64,000 nt of DNA, taken from contig JAUDYN010000003.1 of assembly GCA_030407005.1 (NCBI GenBank), positions 868,001 through 932,000 on the forward strand, read 5' to 3'. This document shows, in pieces, positions 19,977-36,997 of the stretch. This DNA is from Desarmillaria ectypa. Its lineage: Eukaryota; Basidiomycota; Agaricomycetes; Agaricales; Physalacriaceae. The notes under the pieces are model-generated. The model saw nothing but the letters and a program-made list of their open reading frames with translations. It was not told the origin of the DNA and did no database searches. Both the position numbers and the translations under genes were made by a program. Position 1 is the first letter of the stretch; each line of letters starts with the position of its first letter.

Positions 19977-22792
19977 TCAAGTACGCCTCCACAAAATGTT
20001 TGTCAACCACATGAGAATAAGTATCAAGGCTGTCCTTGCCTTGATACCCGTTGACCAGTGAGCAGCAGATTTCCAGCCCTCGAATCTGGGAGAGGGCTGC
20101 GGAGAGCCCTCAGCAAGCCGATCTAACCACCTCGGCGGTTGTCGCATTGCGTCGGTCTTATTTGCCTGATCCGTGTGTATTGGCATGAGAGGTACATCCT
20201 GACCGCCATTCGAGGGCGTCTCAGTTTCACGAGACAGAGAAGGCGTGTGGTGATGGTGCGACGCGGCTGGGGCTGGTAGCATCTTCGGTTGATCGTTACA
20301 TATCCACGCAGTAATGTCCCCTGTGGCTTTAGCGAACCAGTGCGATATGAAGATGAACAGGAATGTTGTCACAACGAAGTTGACGGGTCGCCATCTTGTC
20401 CCTGGTATGACAAGTAAAACACCCTTTGTATCGCCCGCTAGCCAAAAATGATATTGGATGATGAACGTTTCGAGCGAGCATTTTCCGATAAAGGCGAATG
20501 CACGCGAGGAAGCGGACCGGAGCACGACGCTGCAATTTCGTAGCACCACGAAGGATAAGACGGGAAGAAATGACACGTAGGGATGCCACGTGTTGTATGT
20601 AAACTTGGACTCTTGTGTCAGTTCAAATGCGAAATACCAGGACATTACAAACACCGCGAGTACGATAGTCGCCTTGACTGCAAGTGACCAGTGAGGGTGT
20701 TCGGTTAATCTGTGCTCACGGGCCTTGATGACCCCGATGGCTGTAAACATTCCAACATACACGATCCACAGGTCGAGGTTTACGCGGAACGCCCACTCCC
20801 GTGCTGACCACCGAATACCGAATACCTGATCAAGCAACTGAAAAAGACCGTCTAATAGCCAATCTTGTTTCATGAACCAGGTAACGATCGCAGCCGATAG
20901 TACAAGTTTGCCGACAAGAATTGGGGCTCGGTCATTGAATTGGGAAGCAACGGCGAGAGTCGCATAAATGATGATGAACCACATAGAAACCAGAGGCGCG
21001 AAGTAGTAGAATAGGTAGTCCGCATCCATAGTGTATGCTAGAACAAGCGTTAGCATGTTCAAGCGGATCATGACCTGTAAGGGCCATCGAATATGTTTGT
21101 CAATTAAAACACGGAAAGAATGTAGGATAATAACCTGGGAAACCCGAAGAAAGCCGAAATCGGCCTTTCGAATATAATACATTGTGTGTCCGTAACCCGT
21201 CATGAACAAGTATGCAGCGACAAGTACGCGGATAGGGTTGTATATTCCAGATATTTTCGACGCCCCAAGGTAATGGTAGATCAATATGGCGACTAAATAA
21301 CAGTTTAGTAGGATAATTAACGGACAACTTGGCGGCTTACTTTGCATCCACCCTTTCCATTCATCTGTTTGGTCGCGATTGAGGAACCCCAGATCCTTAT
21401 CGGCTCGTTTAACGGTAAAAAATCCGATTGCAAGGCTGCAGATGCTCAAAAAGCCGAATGACCATGGATTATAGGATTTCTGCTCTTTCAACCACAAACC
21501 TGTTCGGTCTGCGCCGTATATGAGTGCGACAGCAGCACTAAAAACAAGGAGAGGCAGCTTTTCGCCTTTCACAACAGGTACGCGTGCTAACCGATTGCCT
21601 AGAAAGAAGCTATATCAGCGCCAAGGTTTAGAATTTGAGGCGATGCTTCCTACCCGGTGGCTGAGAGAAGAACACAGCCAATGGACCCCACGAAATCGCC
21701 CCAATAAGGATGACAAAATGCATCGGCACTGGCCATGGGTATTTTCGACAACAGGTTTTGTCAAAAGGAAAACGTTTGGGTAATGCGTCATTACAACGAA
21801 GATTGAGGAGGATATTGGCTTGCTGCTTGACTATAGCTGGGGAAAAATGCAGACCGTCCTGTGTTTGCGCAGGATCCAGAACATTGTTGAAGACAAGCGG
21901 AAGCGAAACAGGCATAAAAGGAGGCATTCTTCCCGGCAAATGCGCGTATTCTGGGGATGGCTGGTTTATGCGATGAAAAAGATCTGAGTTCATGGCATCT
22001 ATCTCCGCTAAACGTATTGTTCGTCCACGCTCGCGAGAAAGTTTCGAAGGCACCACCTCCTCAACAGGAAGAATCACTACTTCGTCTGCCGGCTTTGATC
22101 TACCACGACTTATGGCATCCAAGACGCGTTCCGTATTAGCCTCCCACGAGGGTATACCCCCTGTGGTATCAGCGTACCGCAAATTCCAAAGGCCGGAGCC
22201 CAAGACAAGAAGAGCAGGCCGCTGAAAACTCCGAGAGAGTGATACATCGGCGGAGATGACATTAAGAGTCCGAGAGCTGTTAAGGTAGGGATCCCAATGA
22301 AAGGACACGGTGATGCCAGACTTGGCCGCCTTGAAGTTGTAATCCGTGTGTTTCTGGTCATCGTCTGGGGGACCTGTAGGGAGTTCCGGATCGACGATAT
22401 TTGCGAACTGGAAAAAAAGGGTGCGCGTTACGGAATCTCCGATGAAGGCAAATTCTCGCGAGTGGGCGCATGCAGCGACGTCCTGGGCGGTATACATATG
22501 TAGCATGCAGCCTGAAGACGAAGGTCATTAATCCGCTTTTTTTCGAGTGCTGCCTGCGCACCGTCAGGTTGCCATGTTTTCTGGTCTAACCAAGTTCCAC
22601 TATTGAGCAGGGCCTGGCAGTGCGTCGGGTCCCACCAATCTATAACATGAATACTGGACTCATAAATCACGACCATAGAGTAACCTCACCAAGTAGCGCA
22701 TATCTACCAACACCCAAAACGACGGCAAGTAATGTTCCGATGACTCCCACGTAGTTGGGCCATAATGGATTTAGAGAAGTTGAATACGGCAT
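19977..22792 (-). CDS. CAS1: Cas1-type polysaccharide O-acetyltransferase
   Basis: Integral Golgi-type enzyme family (Cryptococcus Cas1, animal CASD1) that O-acetylates glycans. ATG 22792 opens MPYSTSLNPLWPNYVGVIGT, with an N-terminal membrane anchor. Introns then lead to DWWDPTHC and WLDQKTWQPDGC, and a luminal SGNH/PC-esterase domain with catalytic serine in FIGDSVTR and the Asp-His pair in DGLHFSP. The C-terminal half has a dozen membrane helices of the acyltransferase type (FMTGYGHTMYYIRKADFGF, YLFYYFAPLVSMWF, FIGKCSLETFIIQYHFWLA). A His/Ser-rich cytosolic tail follows, then a final hydrophobic segment ending WRRT. About five introns, including a 60-base one after FLRVSQ that is a multiple of three without stops. 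In a mushroom the substrate is likely a cell-wall or secreted polysaccharide (inference). Confidence 0.92.
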
Positions 22793-23057
22793 TGGAGATG
22801 TAAAGCCGATGGGCGAGAGAAAAAGTCAAGACATTCAACGTGATGCCGGATATTACAGAACGATGCTGTTTCCTAGTGACGACTGTGGACAGAATATTGC
22901 AGGCAGATGGCAGGCGGTGGTCAGAAGTCAAGAATTATTTAATTCAGGATCTTACGTAAATTCTACGTGCATATAGGAGATTTGTCCGTGATAAATTGGT
23001 GTCAAAGGTATGTTCAGGATCATGGTATCGGTATTTACAGTACTACTAAGATCGTAT

Positions 23058-25285
23058 TCATATGCTGGTGGAATTAGTTGTGACAATGCCTGAAAATACA
23101 AATCAACTTTAACTCCAAATATGCATTCATAAACACCTTACCAGTTCTGAAAAGAGAACAGATCGCACTCATCAGAAGTTTGACGCGGCAAAAGGACAAT
23201 CAGAACATACCCCTTGCAGTGATCATTCGATGATGTGGGCCAGCAAGAAAGGTAGCGACACCAGGAGCAAGCTTGGGCAGACTGAGTGATGTACGTCTAG
23301 TACTTAAACAGGATATTCACCAGCATAAGGATCCGATTTGTAGAAATTCCTCGTTAGAACCACGAAGAGAACAATCGCTATTGGAATGGCGATGATACGG
23401 AAAGACCACATTATTAGTTTATGGCGCCTAGTGACACTTATGACGGGATAGAATGTGGTTCCGACCAGCAGTCCCATCAAAAATCCTCCAAGGTGAGCTA
23501 TATTCGATTTCAGTCATTATCCCCGACCAAGTTGATCCAATCCTTACCGAAGTTATCGACATCTAAGATTTAGAGTGAGTTACTAGACATCCTTTTGACA
23601 TTGTTGGACGTACAGGGAATGAATCCAATAGCAACACCAATAAGCAATTCAATGATCATGAGTATCAGCTGAACTGTCCGTCAGCGAGATCGTTTATCAG
23701 GCAACCATTGTCTCTACTCGCCTTCCTGACTGGTCTATATTGATATTTCCAGTGGGCTAAAAGATCAACCCATGTCACCTGGAGAAAACAATTAACGCAG
23801 TTTAGTGCTAGCCGCTAACCCTTGGCTCACCGCTACTGTACCAAAAATTGCTCCGCTAGCGCCTATTGAGGGTATTCCGACGAGCGCGAAATTGCCTCCT
23901 AATATATTACTGGGTAAGAGCATATCAGCTGTCTCCCAATTACTCTAGACGATCCTCGTACCCAAAGATGCCCGCGCTCATGTAAGTGAAGAAAAAGCCA
24001 CCAGTCCCCATTTCCCTTTCAATCTGAACCTCTATATCAGGTGTAATATATCAACAAAAACCACTTGCACGTACTTGAGCGGAAAGGCTGAGCTGAGCAA
24101 ACATATTCAGAAGAATATGTATAAATCCAGCATGGAAAAATATTGCTGTTATGAATCTAAGGGCGGAACATTACGATGCGGCGTGATAGAAGGGGGTAGG
24201 CCATACCGGAACCACTGATTTGGGTCTTCGTTGTGGAATCCTATGCGTTTTAAGTGCCCTCAGTGCATATTAAAGCGAGACGTGACATACCTCCGAATCC
24301 GCAGAGGTCCTCAATCGTACACAATGTAGTGGCAGGATTAGCAGTATTATTCATGCCTTGAGAAGGGTATATGTTTATGAACGACACCTATTCAAAGGAT
24401 AGATAATGCTTACAGCCCATTTCCAGTGTAGGGGGGACACTGTCAATATATTTCATACATGGTGGAAACCTGGCGCCGACATGTATGATCGCTGCTGAAG
24501 AAGGTCCCAGCATGTAGTTCACAGTAGGCTATTCCAATCGTCTATTTCAGTCTCCTGTGAGAGAGGAGAATAGACGTACGTGGAAAGAAACGGGAGTGCC
24601 TTGCTGCTTCCAGTTCAAGATGAGCTCGTAGATGAATGTGCAGGTCATTATGAGTGTAAGGAGCCATACTAAAATCTATGATTACCTTCAAGAAGATAAA
24701 GACGATGTTAATGACACACCAAAGAAGGGGTATTTCTGTCGTCCGATCCCGCGTTTCTTGTCTTCTATTCTCTGTTCTATTGGGTATCGAGCATCACCCA
24801 GGAATTTAGCTAATGGCCCAGCTTTCTCTGTCACAGGCTTTGCTCTTTCAGCATTATAAGGATCCGCATATTCTTGTAAGACGTTAGCTGAGATGATTTT
24901 GAACGCGCAAATGCTCACCCAAGTCTTGGAAGTTGCCTGAACGCCCAATGTCGGCTGCATTATGCACAAGAAAATCCTGGCTTTCTTCCTGCGGATGTCG
25001 ATAGAGATTATAATCTTCGTCGACGTACGTGTAGCGCTTCGAATCAGTGTATGAGACCTTACTCCTCGTGCTCGCCCCGCGAACTAAATTTGGCTGGTCG
25101 TTTTCGTCTAATTTCGTGTGGTCGAATGCCTCGTCCTTATATCCGTCAGAATTTCTTCTCGTCGTTGTGGACATGAAGGTGCCGTTGCGATCCAGCGTCG
25201 AGGATGAAATACCTCGCGCTGTGGGGGTAGTGGTGGTAGGAGATTGATCTGCGTAGTGGACATGGGCGCCTGTCGCCTCAGCCAT
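23058..25285 (-). CDS. Rhomboid family intramembrane serine protease
   Basis: Polytopic protease that cuts membrane helices. ATG 25285 opens a cytosolic Ser/Thr-rich N-terminus (MAEATGAHVHYADQSP), then EYADPYNAERAKPV and the membrane core in many short exons. Seen: NEDPNQWFRFITAIF and FFHAGFIHILLNMF, with the conserved His/Asn helix, EREMG, YMSAGIFGY, catalytic serine in IGASGAIFG, and catalytic histidine in AHLGGFLMG (joined across the intron before the AHLGG exon). The cysteine-rich segment YKSDPYA..CSWCRYLSC follows, then the end TGIVTTNSTSI, stop 23058-23060. At least ten introns break the last 1.7 kb. The large luminal loop with CGFGGF is typical of fungal and plant-like rhomboids. Both catalytic residues are kept, so it should be active; substrate unknown. 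Confidence 0.9.
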
Positions 25286-25574
25286 TCTGGAACAATGTGG
25301 AGGTTGGCTGGCAAATAATGAGAGAAACGTTGAACTGTGGTTGCGGCTGCCTTATAACAAGGCCGGATGCGCAGTTCGAAGCAGTACTGCGTCAACTGGG
25401 GCAGTGCAACCAAGCGCGATGCTGTAACCGTTGCTAAGTTGCTTGGCGGCCTCTTTATGTAAATTGCAGAAAAGAAAATTAGAGTCCGAGCACACGACAC
25501 AAAATGTGGTACTTTACTGTACACTAGTGAAATACTAAATCCCGCTGGTATAGTACTGATGGTGTTAATTCTAA

Positions 25575-28500
25575 CTAACGATCTATCGGAGTAGTATCTC
25601 CTCCATGGCTTGCTCTTCCCTTCGTTCTGCCAGAAGGTTTGCGGGTCAGTGGTGCTACATGCGTCTCCGCTTTCAGTTCCGTCTCCTCCTCAGATGAGTC
25701 GATATCCTCGTCGTCAGGTATCAGTCGACCCCAACGCGAAGCTGACCTTACCCCGTCTACCCATTTCAATGTCTTTATCCCGACTTGTCGAACCTTTCGG
25801 TGTCTAGCCCGCCACATACAGCGGCTTTCCACAGTAACGTTGCTGTCGCTCCTAGAATCGGAAGTGAGAACTGAGCTCGGGAGTTTCATTTTGCTGTTAT
25901 CTGGAAAGGACAGAGGTCTCGATATTGCAGCCAACATACGGGGATCTGAAGGGAATAGTAGAGGAAGCATGTGTCGCGAGTCCAACAGCTCTCCTAGCAC
26001 TCGTGGAGGCTTGGGAGGCTCCCATGAAGCGGTCCTGTCCTCCTTGTCAAACAAGACGTCTATGTTTTGATTTGATGGCAAGTCCGAAGAGTCGGATGAA
26101 AAGGAGACCGATTGGATGGACTGATCCATGGAATCATTGAGCGAAAGACTTTCCTCGCGTTCCCGATCCTTTTCTCGCTCGCCCATCTACAACCCAGTGT
26201 CAGTCGCACGTATACCAGCAGCGTGACGAAGGGAAAAACCTCTTTGCGCAGAGCCTCTACGCCCAACTTCACACGATGTCTCTCCCAATCCTTCTGTAAC
26301 TGTGTAAGGTATTGAACACACTCATCGGTCATCCGACCCTCATTGACCTCATATTTGTAGTCACGAACAGCCCTCTTCATCTAAAAGAAACACTCGTCCG
26401 AATCACCGTAAAGATCCTGTACTCTAACGCTCACCTGGAGGGGATTCAAACACTTCATGGTTTGAATGGTGGCAACGAGGTTAGAGAATTCGGTAATCGA
26501 TGACAGACACTACAATAAGGTTAGAATGACTTGCGCGCAAAGACAATTAGAGAGTGCAGACACACTTGAAGCCAGTTGAGAAGCTCCCTCACAGGAGTGA
26601 AATGGGTCTGAACTCCCCGAGGAAGGCCCATTTGGCCCACCCATTCTTCGATGCTGCCTAGATTCATACCAATTTGAACGGCTTTGGATCTACGTGACTA
26701 AAGTCAATATTAGCGTCCATGCTACACTGCATCGCATTACCTGCAAAGGTATTTCTTCCGTGTGAGTATACGGTTGAACATTTCACCTAGATAAATGTTA
26801 GACGAAAAGCACGGAAAGCATATATACGGACATACATGACGTCCAGTACATCACTTGCGACCACAATTGCGTTGTTAATGCCGGATTGATATCGGATAGT
26901 GTTAATAGGGTATGCAGAGCCGTTAAAAATGAAATAAGGGCGGCGGGAGAGGGCGGCGGGGGTGCATCCGAAAACAATGACTGTAAAGGGGTGGTCGATG
27001 TTGGATTTCGAGCCCGAGCGAAGCTCTGCCGCAATGATGAAAGGCCACCTTTAGACGTTGAAGACGACATCGCCCCATACGATGTCGGAGAAGAAGGACG
27101 ATGGGGACTAGGGCTCGGTGGAGAAGAAGGCGAACTCCGTGACGTAGATACATTCATGACAGGCTGGGATTTTTTCATCCCAAGAGCACGAAAGACTGAC
27201 CACTCCGACTCAAACTGTATTGAATCAAACTCGGAACCCAAGGAGGAGTAGTCAAGTAGAGCAGAATCGAGCAACTGGTCTACACGTCGCTCAGCAAATC
27301 GAATGATGAATACTGTAGGAGAGCCTTTAATAGACAAGATAAATAAATAGAGACACCCCTACCGAATACCGAGTTGATGACTTCTTCGATGATTTCAAAA
27401 GATCCCAGCATCTCGCAAGCTTCGTTAATGGAATTATCACACTGCATAAGATGTAGCCATAGAGTCGTGTTGTACAACCAAAAGACAAGACAGGTGACGT
27501 CTTCGGGCTTGTTCTGACCAATGGAGTGAGCCAAGTGACATCAGGGCAAGAAGTCGACCTACGAAGAAGGTCTCTTCTATGCAGTCCGTGGCACCGATAA
27601 TTAAATCTTCAAGCCAAGTATGATCACAAGTCAAACACGCAAAACGTGCCAGCATGTATAGCGTGTTTGCAGGTGTTGAATCTCTGAAAGACGGCTGAAA
27701 GTTGGTTATAAGGGAGTCGAGAATTAGTGGCAGGGCTAAAGGAGAGAATACGAGCATGGAAGAATAATCTACGGGCGGCGTCTGTGTGTTTCATAAGAGT
27801 CAAGATTTTGGTTTCGTGACATGCATTGTTACTCACAAATAGCGTCTCGTCCTCAATGTCTTCATCGCCATCGTCGTCAGAGTCTGACGAAGAATCATCC
27901 GAGTCGCATGCCCACCACTTTGAATGAACACCAAGAACTCTTCCGACGTCTTCCTGGACATGTTTCTGCTTGCCTTTACGCTTGGCCCGCTCGTCAAACA
28001 AGTGCCTCTTTTCTTCCATTCTCCCTCCTGTCCAGCCCTCGCCGCGCATAGCTTCTTCCAGGAGCAACGCAACGCCGTCCCTTCCAGGTATAACGGAATG
28101 GGCTGTGACGATGTCTAGAGGAGTAAGACTGCGACGCGTAACGTCAAAAGGTGAACAGCCATGGGTCATTAAGTGGGATACGAGTGTCGGAGGCGATAGA
28201 AGAACCGCATGATGCAGCGGTGTCCAGCCACCTTGGAATATCATTAGATATAACCTAGACTTGTAGCAGAATTGAATTCACTTTTGTCAGGACTCATGTC
28301 AGCTCCTTGTGCAATGAGTAGACGGACACATTCCTCCCTTTCCACGTCTCGTTCTGACTCGGCGCCAAAGCCGTGTATAGCTAGACTGATTAGGCCCTGG
28401 CCATCTTCATCGCATATGCCCAAATCGACGTAGCTCTGCGCATGCGGGTCCGACAATAAATACTGAAGGACTGATAGCTCTCCGAAAACACAAGACCGAG

Positions 28501-28660
28501 CAAGACAGTGGGCAACAAGCTCTGCTTTCTGATCTGGGGTGAGGCCGGAATGCGATGAAAGGAGAACGGCGATATAGGCAGTCGACGGGTACAGCGGATG
28601 AAGATCAGGCTCGGGGGAAAGGTCGAGAGATTGAAGCGACGACGAAGGTATGGATTGCAT
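25575..28660 (-). CDS. Ankyrin-repeat protein with dilute (DIL) domain
   Basis: Two-module protein with no motor domain: N-terminal ankyrin repeats (GQGLISLAIHGFG.., GGWTPLHHAVLLSPP.., LTPLDIVTAHS..) and a C-terminal DIL domain like the cargo-binding tail of class V myosins. Seen: TLYMLARFACLTCDHTWL, NKPEDVTCLVFWLYNTTLWL, INEACEMLGSFEIIEEVINS, VFIIRFAERRVDQLLDSALL, CEMFNRILTRKKYLCR, SKAVQIGMNLGSIEEWVGQM and CLSSITEFSNLVATIQTMK, followed by YEVNEGRMTDECVQYLTQLQ. A low-complexity Ser/Pro insert splits the DIL region. The tail is charged and ends DTTPIDR, stop 25575-25577. The first ATG I can support in frame is 28660; open frame continues upstream without an ATG, so a further 5' exon may exist. 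Likely an adaptor in membrane traffic or polarity (inference). Confidence 0.87.
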
Positions 28661-28912
28661 CGATTGCACGCGTTGCAGAGATGGTAACACGCTTGATGGG
28701 CAACAGTGGATGAGCCGGGACCAATCTGAGCGACCTATCTCGACGTCGAACAAGGTTAGCTACCGGGCACGGACGTGACGAGCGACGTGCTCGACGACGA
28801 CGACGCTGAGAGTTGGTGTGTGTAACGGTGTCCGTATGGTATTTGGGTGACTAGCGTCGGCCAGGGCAGCCAGCCGACAATATCAATCAACGTGACTTAA
28901 TTTCCTTCCACC

Positions 28913-29718
28913 ATGTCGGCATCTTTGCTCCCTCGAAAACGCCAACGGCTTTCAGATGACGAGCATGCCAATGACTCCGCCGTATCTGGCGACGACGAGC
29001 TCGCTGACGAGTCGGGCTCAGACGACTTTGCTAGTGCATCCGATGAAAATTCCGACGATGATGATATTCAAAATCTCAAGCCACAGAAATCTCGCCAAAC
29101 GAAGAAACGGAAAATCAGAGCGACGGCACCTTCAACCTTTGGATCTGCTCTGCAGTCGCTCCTAAGCACTGATGCCCCATCGGCCCTTCCATTGTCATTA
29201 AAGCCCTCAGTCGCAAGAAAACGAAATGATGAAAAGCTGGAATCCAAGGCCAAGAAGGTTTTACAAGTGGAAAAGAAGGAAAAGGAAGATAAAGGAAGGA
29301 TCAGAGATATCTACGGTGGCTGGGGTGCTGAAAGCGAGCGCGCCTTGCGCAAAGTTGCTCAGCGAGGTGGTACGTCTGTCCAAGTTATTCCTCTCATCCA
29401 ACGTACTTAGTTGTCACAGTCGTCAAATTGTTTAATGTCATACAACAAGCTCAGGCAGACGCAGCCAATGTCCAGCAAGAGAAAAAGGCCGCGAGGGGTA
29501 GCGGCAAACCATCCTTACCTGCGCCGGCTGCGGACAAGTCAAAAAAATCAAAGGGTAAAAATCGAGACAACATCATAGGGAGAGGGAAAGAAGGTTTGAC
29601 ACATTTCTTTTTTCGTGCTTGAAGTATTTCTGACGGGAGTGCCTCATGTTCAGCTACAGTTGAGAAGGACGATTTCTTCGACATGATTAGGTCCGGCGGT
29701 CTGGTGTCCAAGGCATGA
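28913..29718 (+). CDS. RRP15: Ribosome biogenesis factor Rrp15
   Basis: Nucleolar protein needed for early 60S pre-rRNA processing. ATG 28913 (CACCATGTCG context) opens MSASLLPRKRQRLSDDE, then a long acidic Ser/Asp/Glu region and a basic stretch, then the family core TFGSALQSLLSTDAPSALPL, ESERALRKVAQRG, VVKLFNVIQQAQ and ATVEKDDFFDMIRSGG, ending LVSKA at 29716-29718. Three exons: the introns follow AQRG (donor GTACGT) and GRGKE (donor GTTTGA). It starts 252 bases from the leftward ankyrin-DIL gene and ends 47 bases before the stop of the convergent mS35 gene. Confidence 0.92.
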
Positions 29719-29765
29719 TGCATGCACGACACCCTCGGAACGGTGATGAAGTGTTTATTAGGTGG

Positions 29766-30703
29766 TCAGTTGCTATCGCTACTGGCAGTTGGTGGTAGCC
29801 ATTCCTTCGGGAAATCGTGGACAGTCGGTCGGGAATAGATACGACCTCGTAGATGCTCTCCTTTTTTGGCCTTGCGGGCCTTAGCGAATATATGTCGGAG
29901 GTCAAGGGGTACATCATCGAGTTTGCTCTTTCCTGGACGCTGAGAAATATTAACTACGTTCCTTTGGAAACAAGAGATAATGGACGCCTACATTGGCCTC
30001 CTGGATTAATCTATCCAATGCATCACTGGCCCAAGACAGGTTCATCTCTGGCCGAGGAAAGTTTTCGCATGAGATTTTGATGTATCCATTGCCCCAATTA
30101 TCAAGGTTGCTGATACCACCGTCCAACGGTGGTCTGGGTGCCCATCTTGGCCCTGCAAGCAGTTTTATTCTGTGTATGGCCGCTTCGTCTTTCAACGGGA
30201 GGTCGTCCACGGCCACCACCACTACACGTTTCTTCGTAGCAAGATGCGGCTCCCCTCCGTAGCCAAGAGTCCTGACTACAAGCGGGGTAGCTGACGTTGG
30301 GGGAATGAATGGTTTCCGGTAGGCTGGAAAGATGTCAGAAAAATGAAAGGCAGCAAAATGACATGCACGACGGACCGACAAGCTTGGGCATTTCATGTTC
30401 GATGAGACGGAGATAGTGAAGGGTTTCTCTTTGTTGCTGGAGCATCATGTGTCCCGCAGACACAGTGTCGTCTCCGTCATATGGATCTTCCAAAATATCC
30501 TCCAGGAGGTCTTCCGTAATTAGCTCGTCATCTTCCTCCTTCTTTTTGGCTGCCAATTTCTCTCCTCTGGACCCGTCTGCTCCTTTTGACGTTGGTGGTG
30601 ATGTTGATGTCACCAAATAGCGGCGCAAACCAGGTGATATAACGGGTCGTGGCTGATAGCAATGTACTGGACGAGTGAACAAACGAGCGACACGAAACGC
30701 CAT
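29766..30703 (-). CDS. RSM24: Mitochondrial small ribosomal subunit protein mS35 (Rsm24)
   Basis: Mitoribosome small-subunit protein. ATG 30703 opens MAFRVARLFTRPVHCY and an Arg-rich presequence (LRRYLVTSTSPP), then an acidic linker and LHYLRLIEHEMPKLV. After an intron with donor GTCCGT come AYRKPFIPPTSATPLVVRTL, KRVVVVAVDDLPL, AAIHRIKLLAGPRW, NGYIKISCENFPRPEMNLSW and ASDALDRLIQEAN. After a second intron of about 50 bases, DDVPLDLRHIFAKARKAKKG and HDFPKEWLPP follow, ending SSDSN at 29766. The block AIHxxKLLAGPRW with ISCExFP is diagnostic of the mS35 family. Only 164 bases separate its start from the stop of the PRP16 gene upstream. Confidence 0.93.
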
Positions 30704-30866
30704 CCCGGACGCGGTCAAAATCGCAAGTCTCACACAAACTTTTGCCTTGAATGCCCTCAAACAACAACCGTCAACAACCGCCCATCTTCGTACATACAAA
30801 ATAACTGCCAAAAACTAGTCGTTAATAATAATAAGAACCTGAAATACATCCGAGATATGCTACAAT

Positions 30867-35797
<4,931 letters not shown>

Positions 35798-35895
35798 AGC
35801 AAATGGAGGCAATGAAGGAGGTCGGAGTTAGATAGTGAGCGTAGCCACGTGGGGCCATCGATCACAACTTGAACTTGAATTCGCGAATCGCCACC
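35798..35895. promoter_or_regulatory. 98-base divergent promoter, PRP16 / CxxC zinc-binding gene
   Basis: The two start codons are only 98 bases apart on opposite strands, so the 5' leaders must be very short or overlap. The stretch is rich in CACGTGG-like sequence: GCCACGTGGGGCC at about 35847 contains an E-box core CACGTG. No TATA box is seen. A shared bidirectional promoter is the simplest reading. Confidence 0.6.
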
Positions 35896-36691
35896 ATGGT
35901 CGTAAGTAAATATTCCTTTGCTACTAACATATTCTAAACATATGTAGCTCCTCCTCCTTTCCATCAAAGCCGAACTGGAAAATGTAACGGATCTTGTACC
36001 AGCATCAGAGTATTTCGAGTATTTCTTCCAGGTTCATCAATTTAAAGGTCTCTCCTTGCAAGAACTAATGTACTGCCTTGTATGTAGGTCAAATGTACCA
36101 GCTGCAATGAAGTTCACCCAAAGCTTGTGTCTGTGAATCGTAAGGTAGACATCTAGCGTCTTTGCAAGGGAACCGTTTGTCTTCACACAGAGCTTCTAGG
36201 AAGAACGAGAGGTGTCGGGAGGGAAAGGTGCTACCGCTAATTTTGTCTGGCGGTGTGGACTATGTCTGTCGTCCACTTCCTGTTCATTAGGCTATTTCTG
36301 ATGCTTAAGCTACCTAGGCAAACGAGAGAGTTCTGCAAAGTTCGATTCGAGTTATCCGCCACAGCCTTACAGTGCAGAGAACGGTCAATTTGCACCATTG
36401 CTAAAGGTCGAGTGCAGGGGTCTCGAATTTATAGGGTTCGATCCTAGCGTCAGTCTCTGTGTTTTCTTACGGCCGTCTCTATTTATTTTATGTCTTTCAG
36501 GGTATTTGGAAAAGTGTCGGAATGACAGGACAATCGTTTCCTGAGGTAGACCTCAGCGAAGGAGAGTGGAATGATTACGACGAGAAGGTGTGCCCTTTGT
36601 TTCGTTATCGACGAACCTCGCTTATCTTACTTTCCAGGCGGCTCTACCTGTAGGCGTGTCTGAAATAGACAGCAAGTGGACGAGGGCGTGA
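35896..36691 (+). CDS. CxxC-motif zinc-binding protein (UPF0587 / CZIB family)
   Basis: Small conserved eukaryotic zinc protein (human C1orf123/CZIB); function poorly known. ATG 35896 is followed after two codons by an intron, then LLLLSIKAELENVTDLVPAS, EYFEYFFQVKCTSCNEVHPK, LVSVNRK, EVSGGKGATANFVWRCGLCK, RESSAKFDSSYPPQPYS, FAPLLKVECRGLEFIGFDP, and GIWKSVGMTGQSFPEVDL, ending SKWTRA at 36691. The two zinc knuckles CTSC and CGLC are intact. The second is split by an intron with donor GTCTGT (TGGACTAT|GTCTGT). Seven short exons in all. Usual family length of about 160 residues is met. Confidence 0.92.
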
Positions 36692-36997
36692 TGTACACGT
36701 TAATGAAGCAACAAATTGTATTAAGTTCAATCAAGTCAATCATCTATTCTATTATCCTCCTTTGCCACGGCTTGAGTGATGGAACCGCCACCTTTCTTTG
36801 TTGACGACAGGTCTAGTTTCTGTATGTGATGTCCTCTGAATAGATCTCTTTTCCAATGTGTACTCAGGTCGCTTTTGACAGTGTTTGGCGCAGTAGGTAT
36901 TCTTTCTGTGGCTCCCTTAGCACGTTGCTTTCCTTTCTCCACCATACGGGATTGAGTCTTTAGCTTTCACGATATACTCGACCCTATTTTACTCTGT
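36692..36997. other. Convergent intergenic, leftover open frame
   Basis: Between the CxxC-protein stop and the stop assigned to the IQ-motif gene. An ATG-started minus-strand frame of 69 codons (36736-36945, basic, MVEKGKQRAKGA) lies directly downstream of the IQ gene and could be a 3' exon of it. I could not find a splice join that keeps frame, so it is not added. Confidence 0.35.

Noticed and set aside
36430..36445. GGTTCGATCC, which looks like a tRNA B box
   Set aside because: It lies within a coding exon (FIGFDP) of the CxxC-protein gene, with no A box or cloverleaf around it.
36736..36945. Basic 69-codon frame as last exon of the IQ-motif gene
   Set aside because: No splice join keeps the reading frame after ALWG; left as unassigned.
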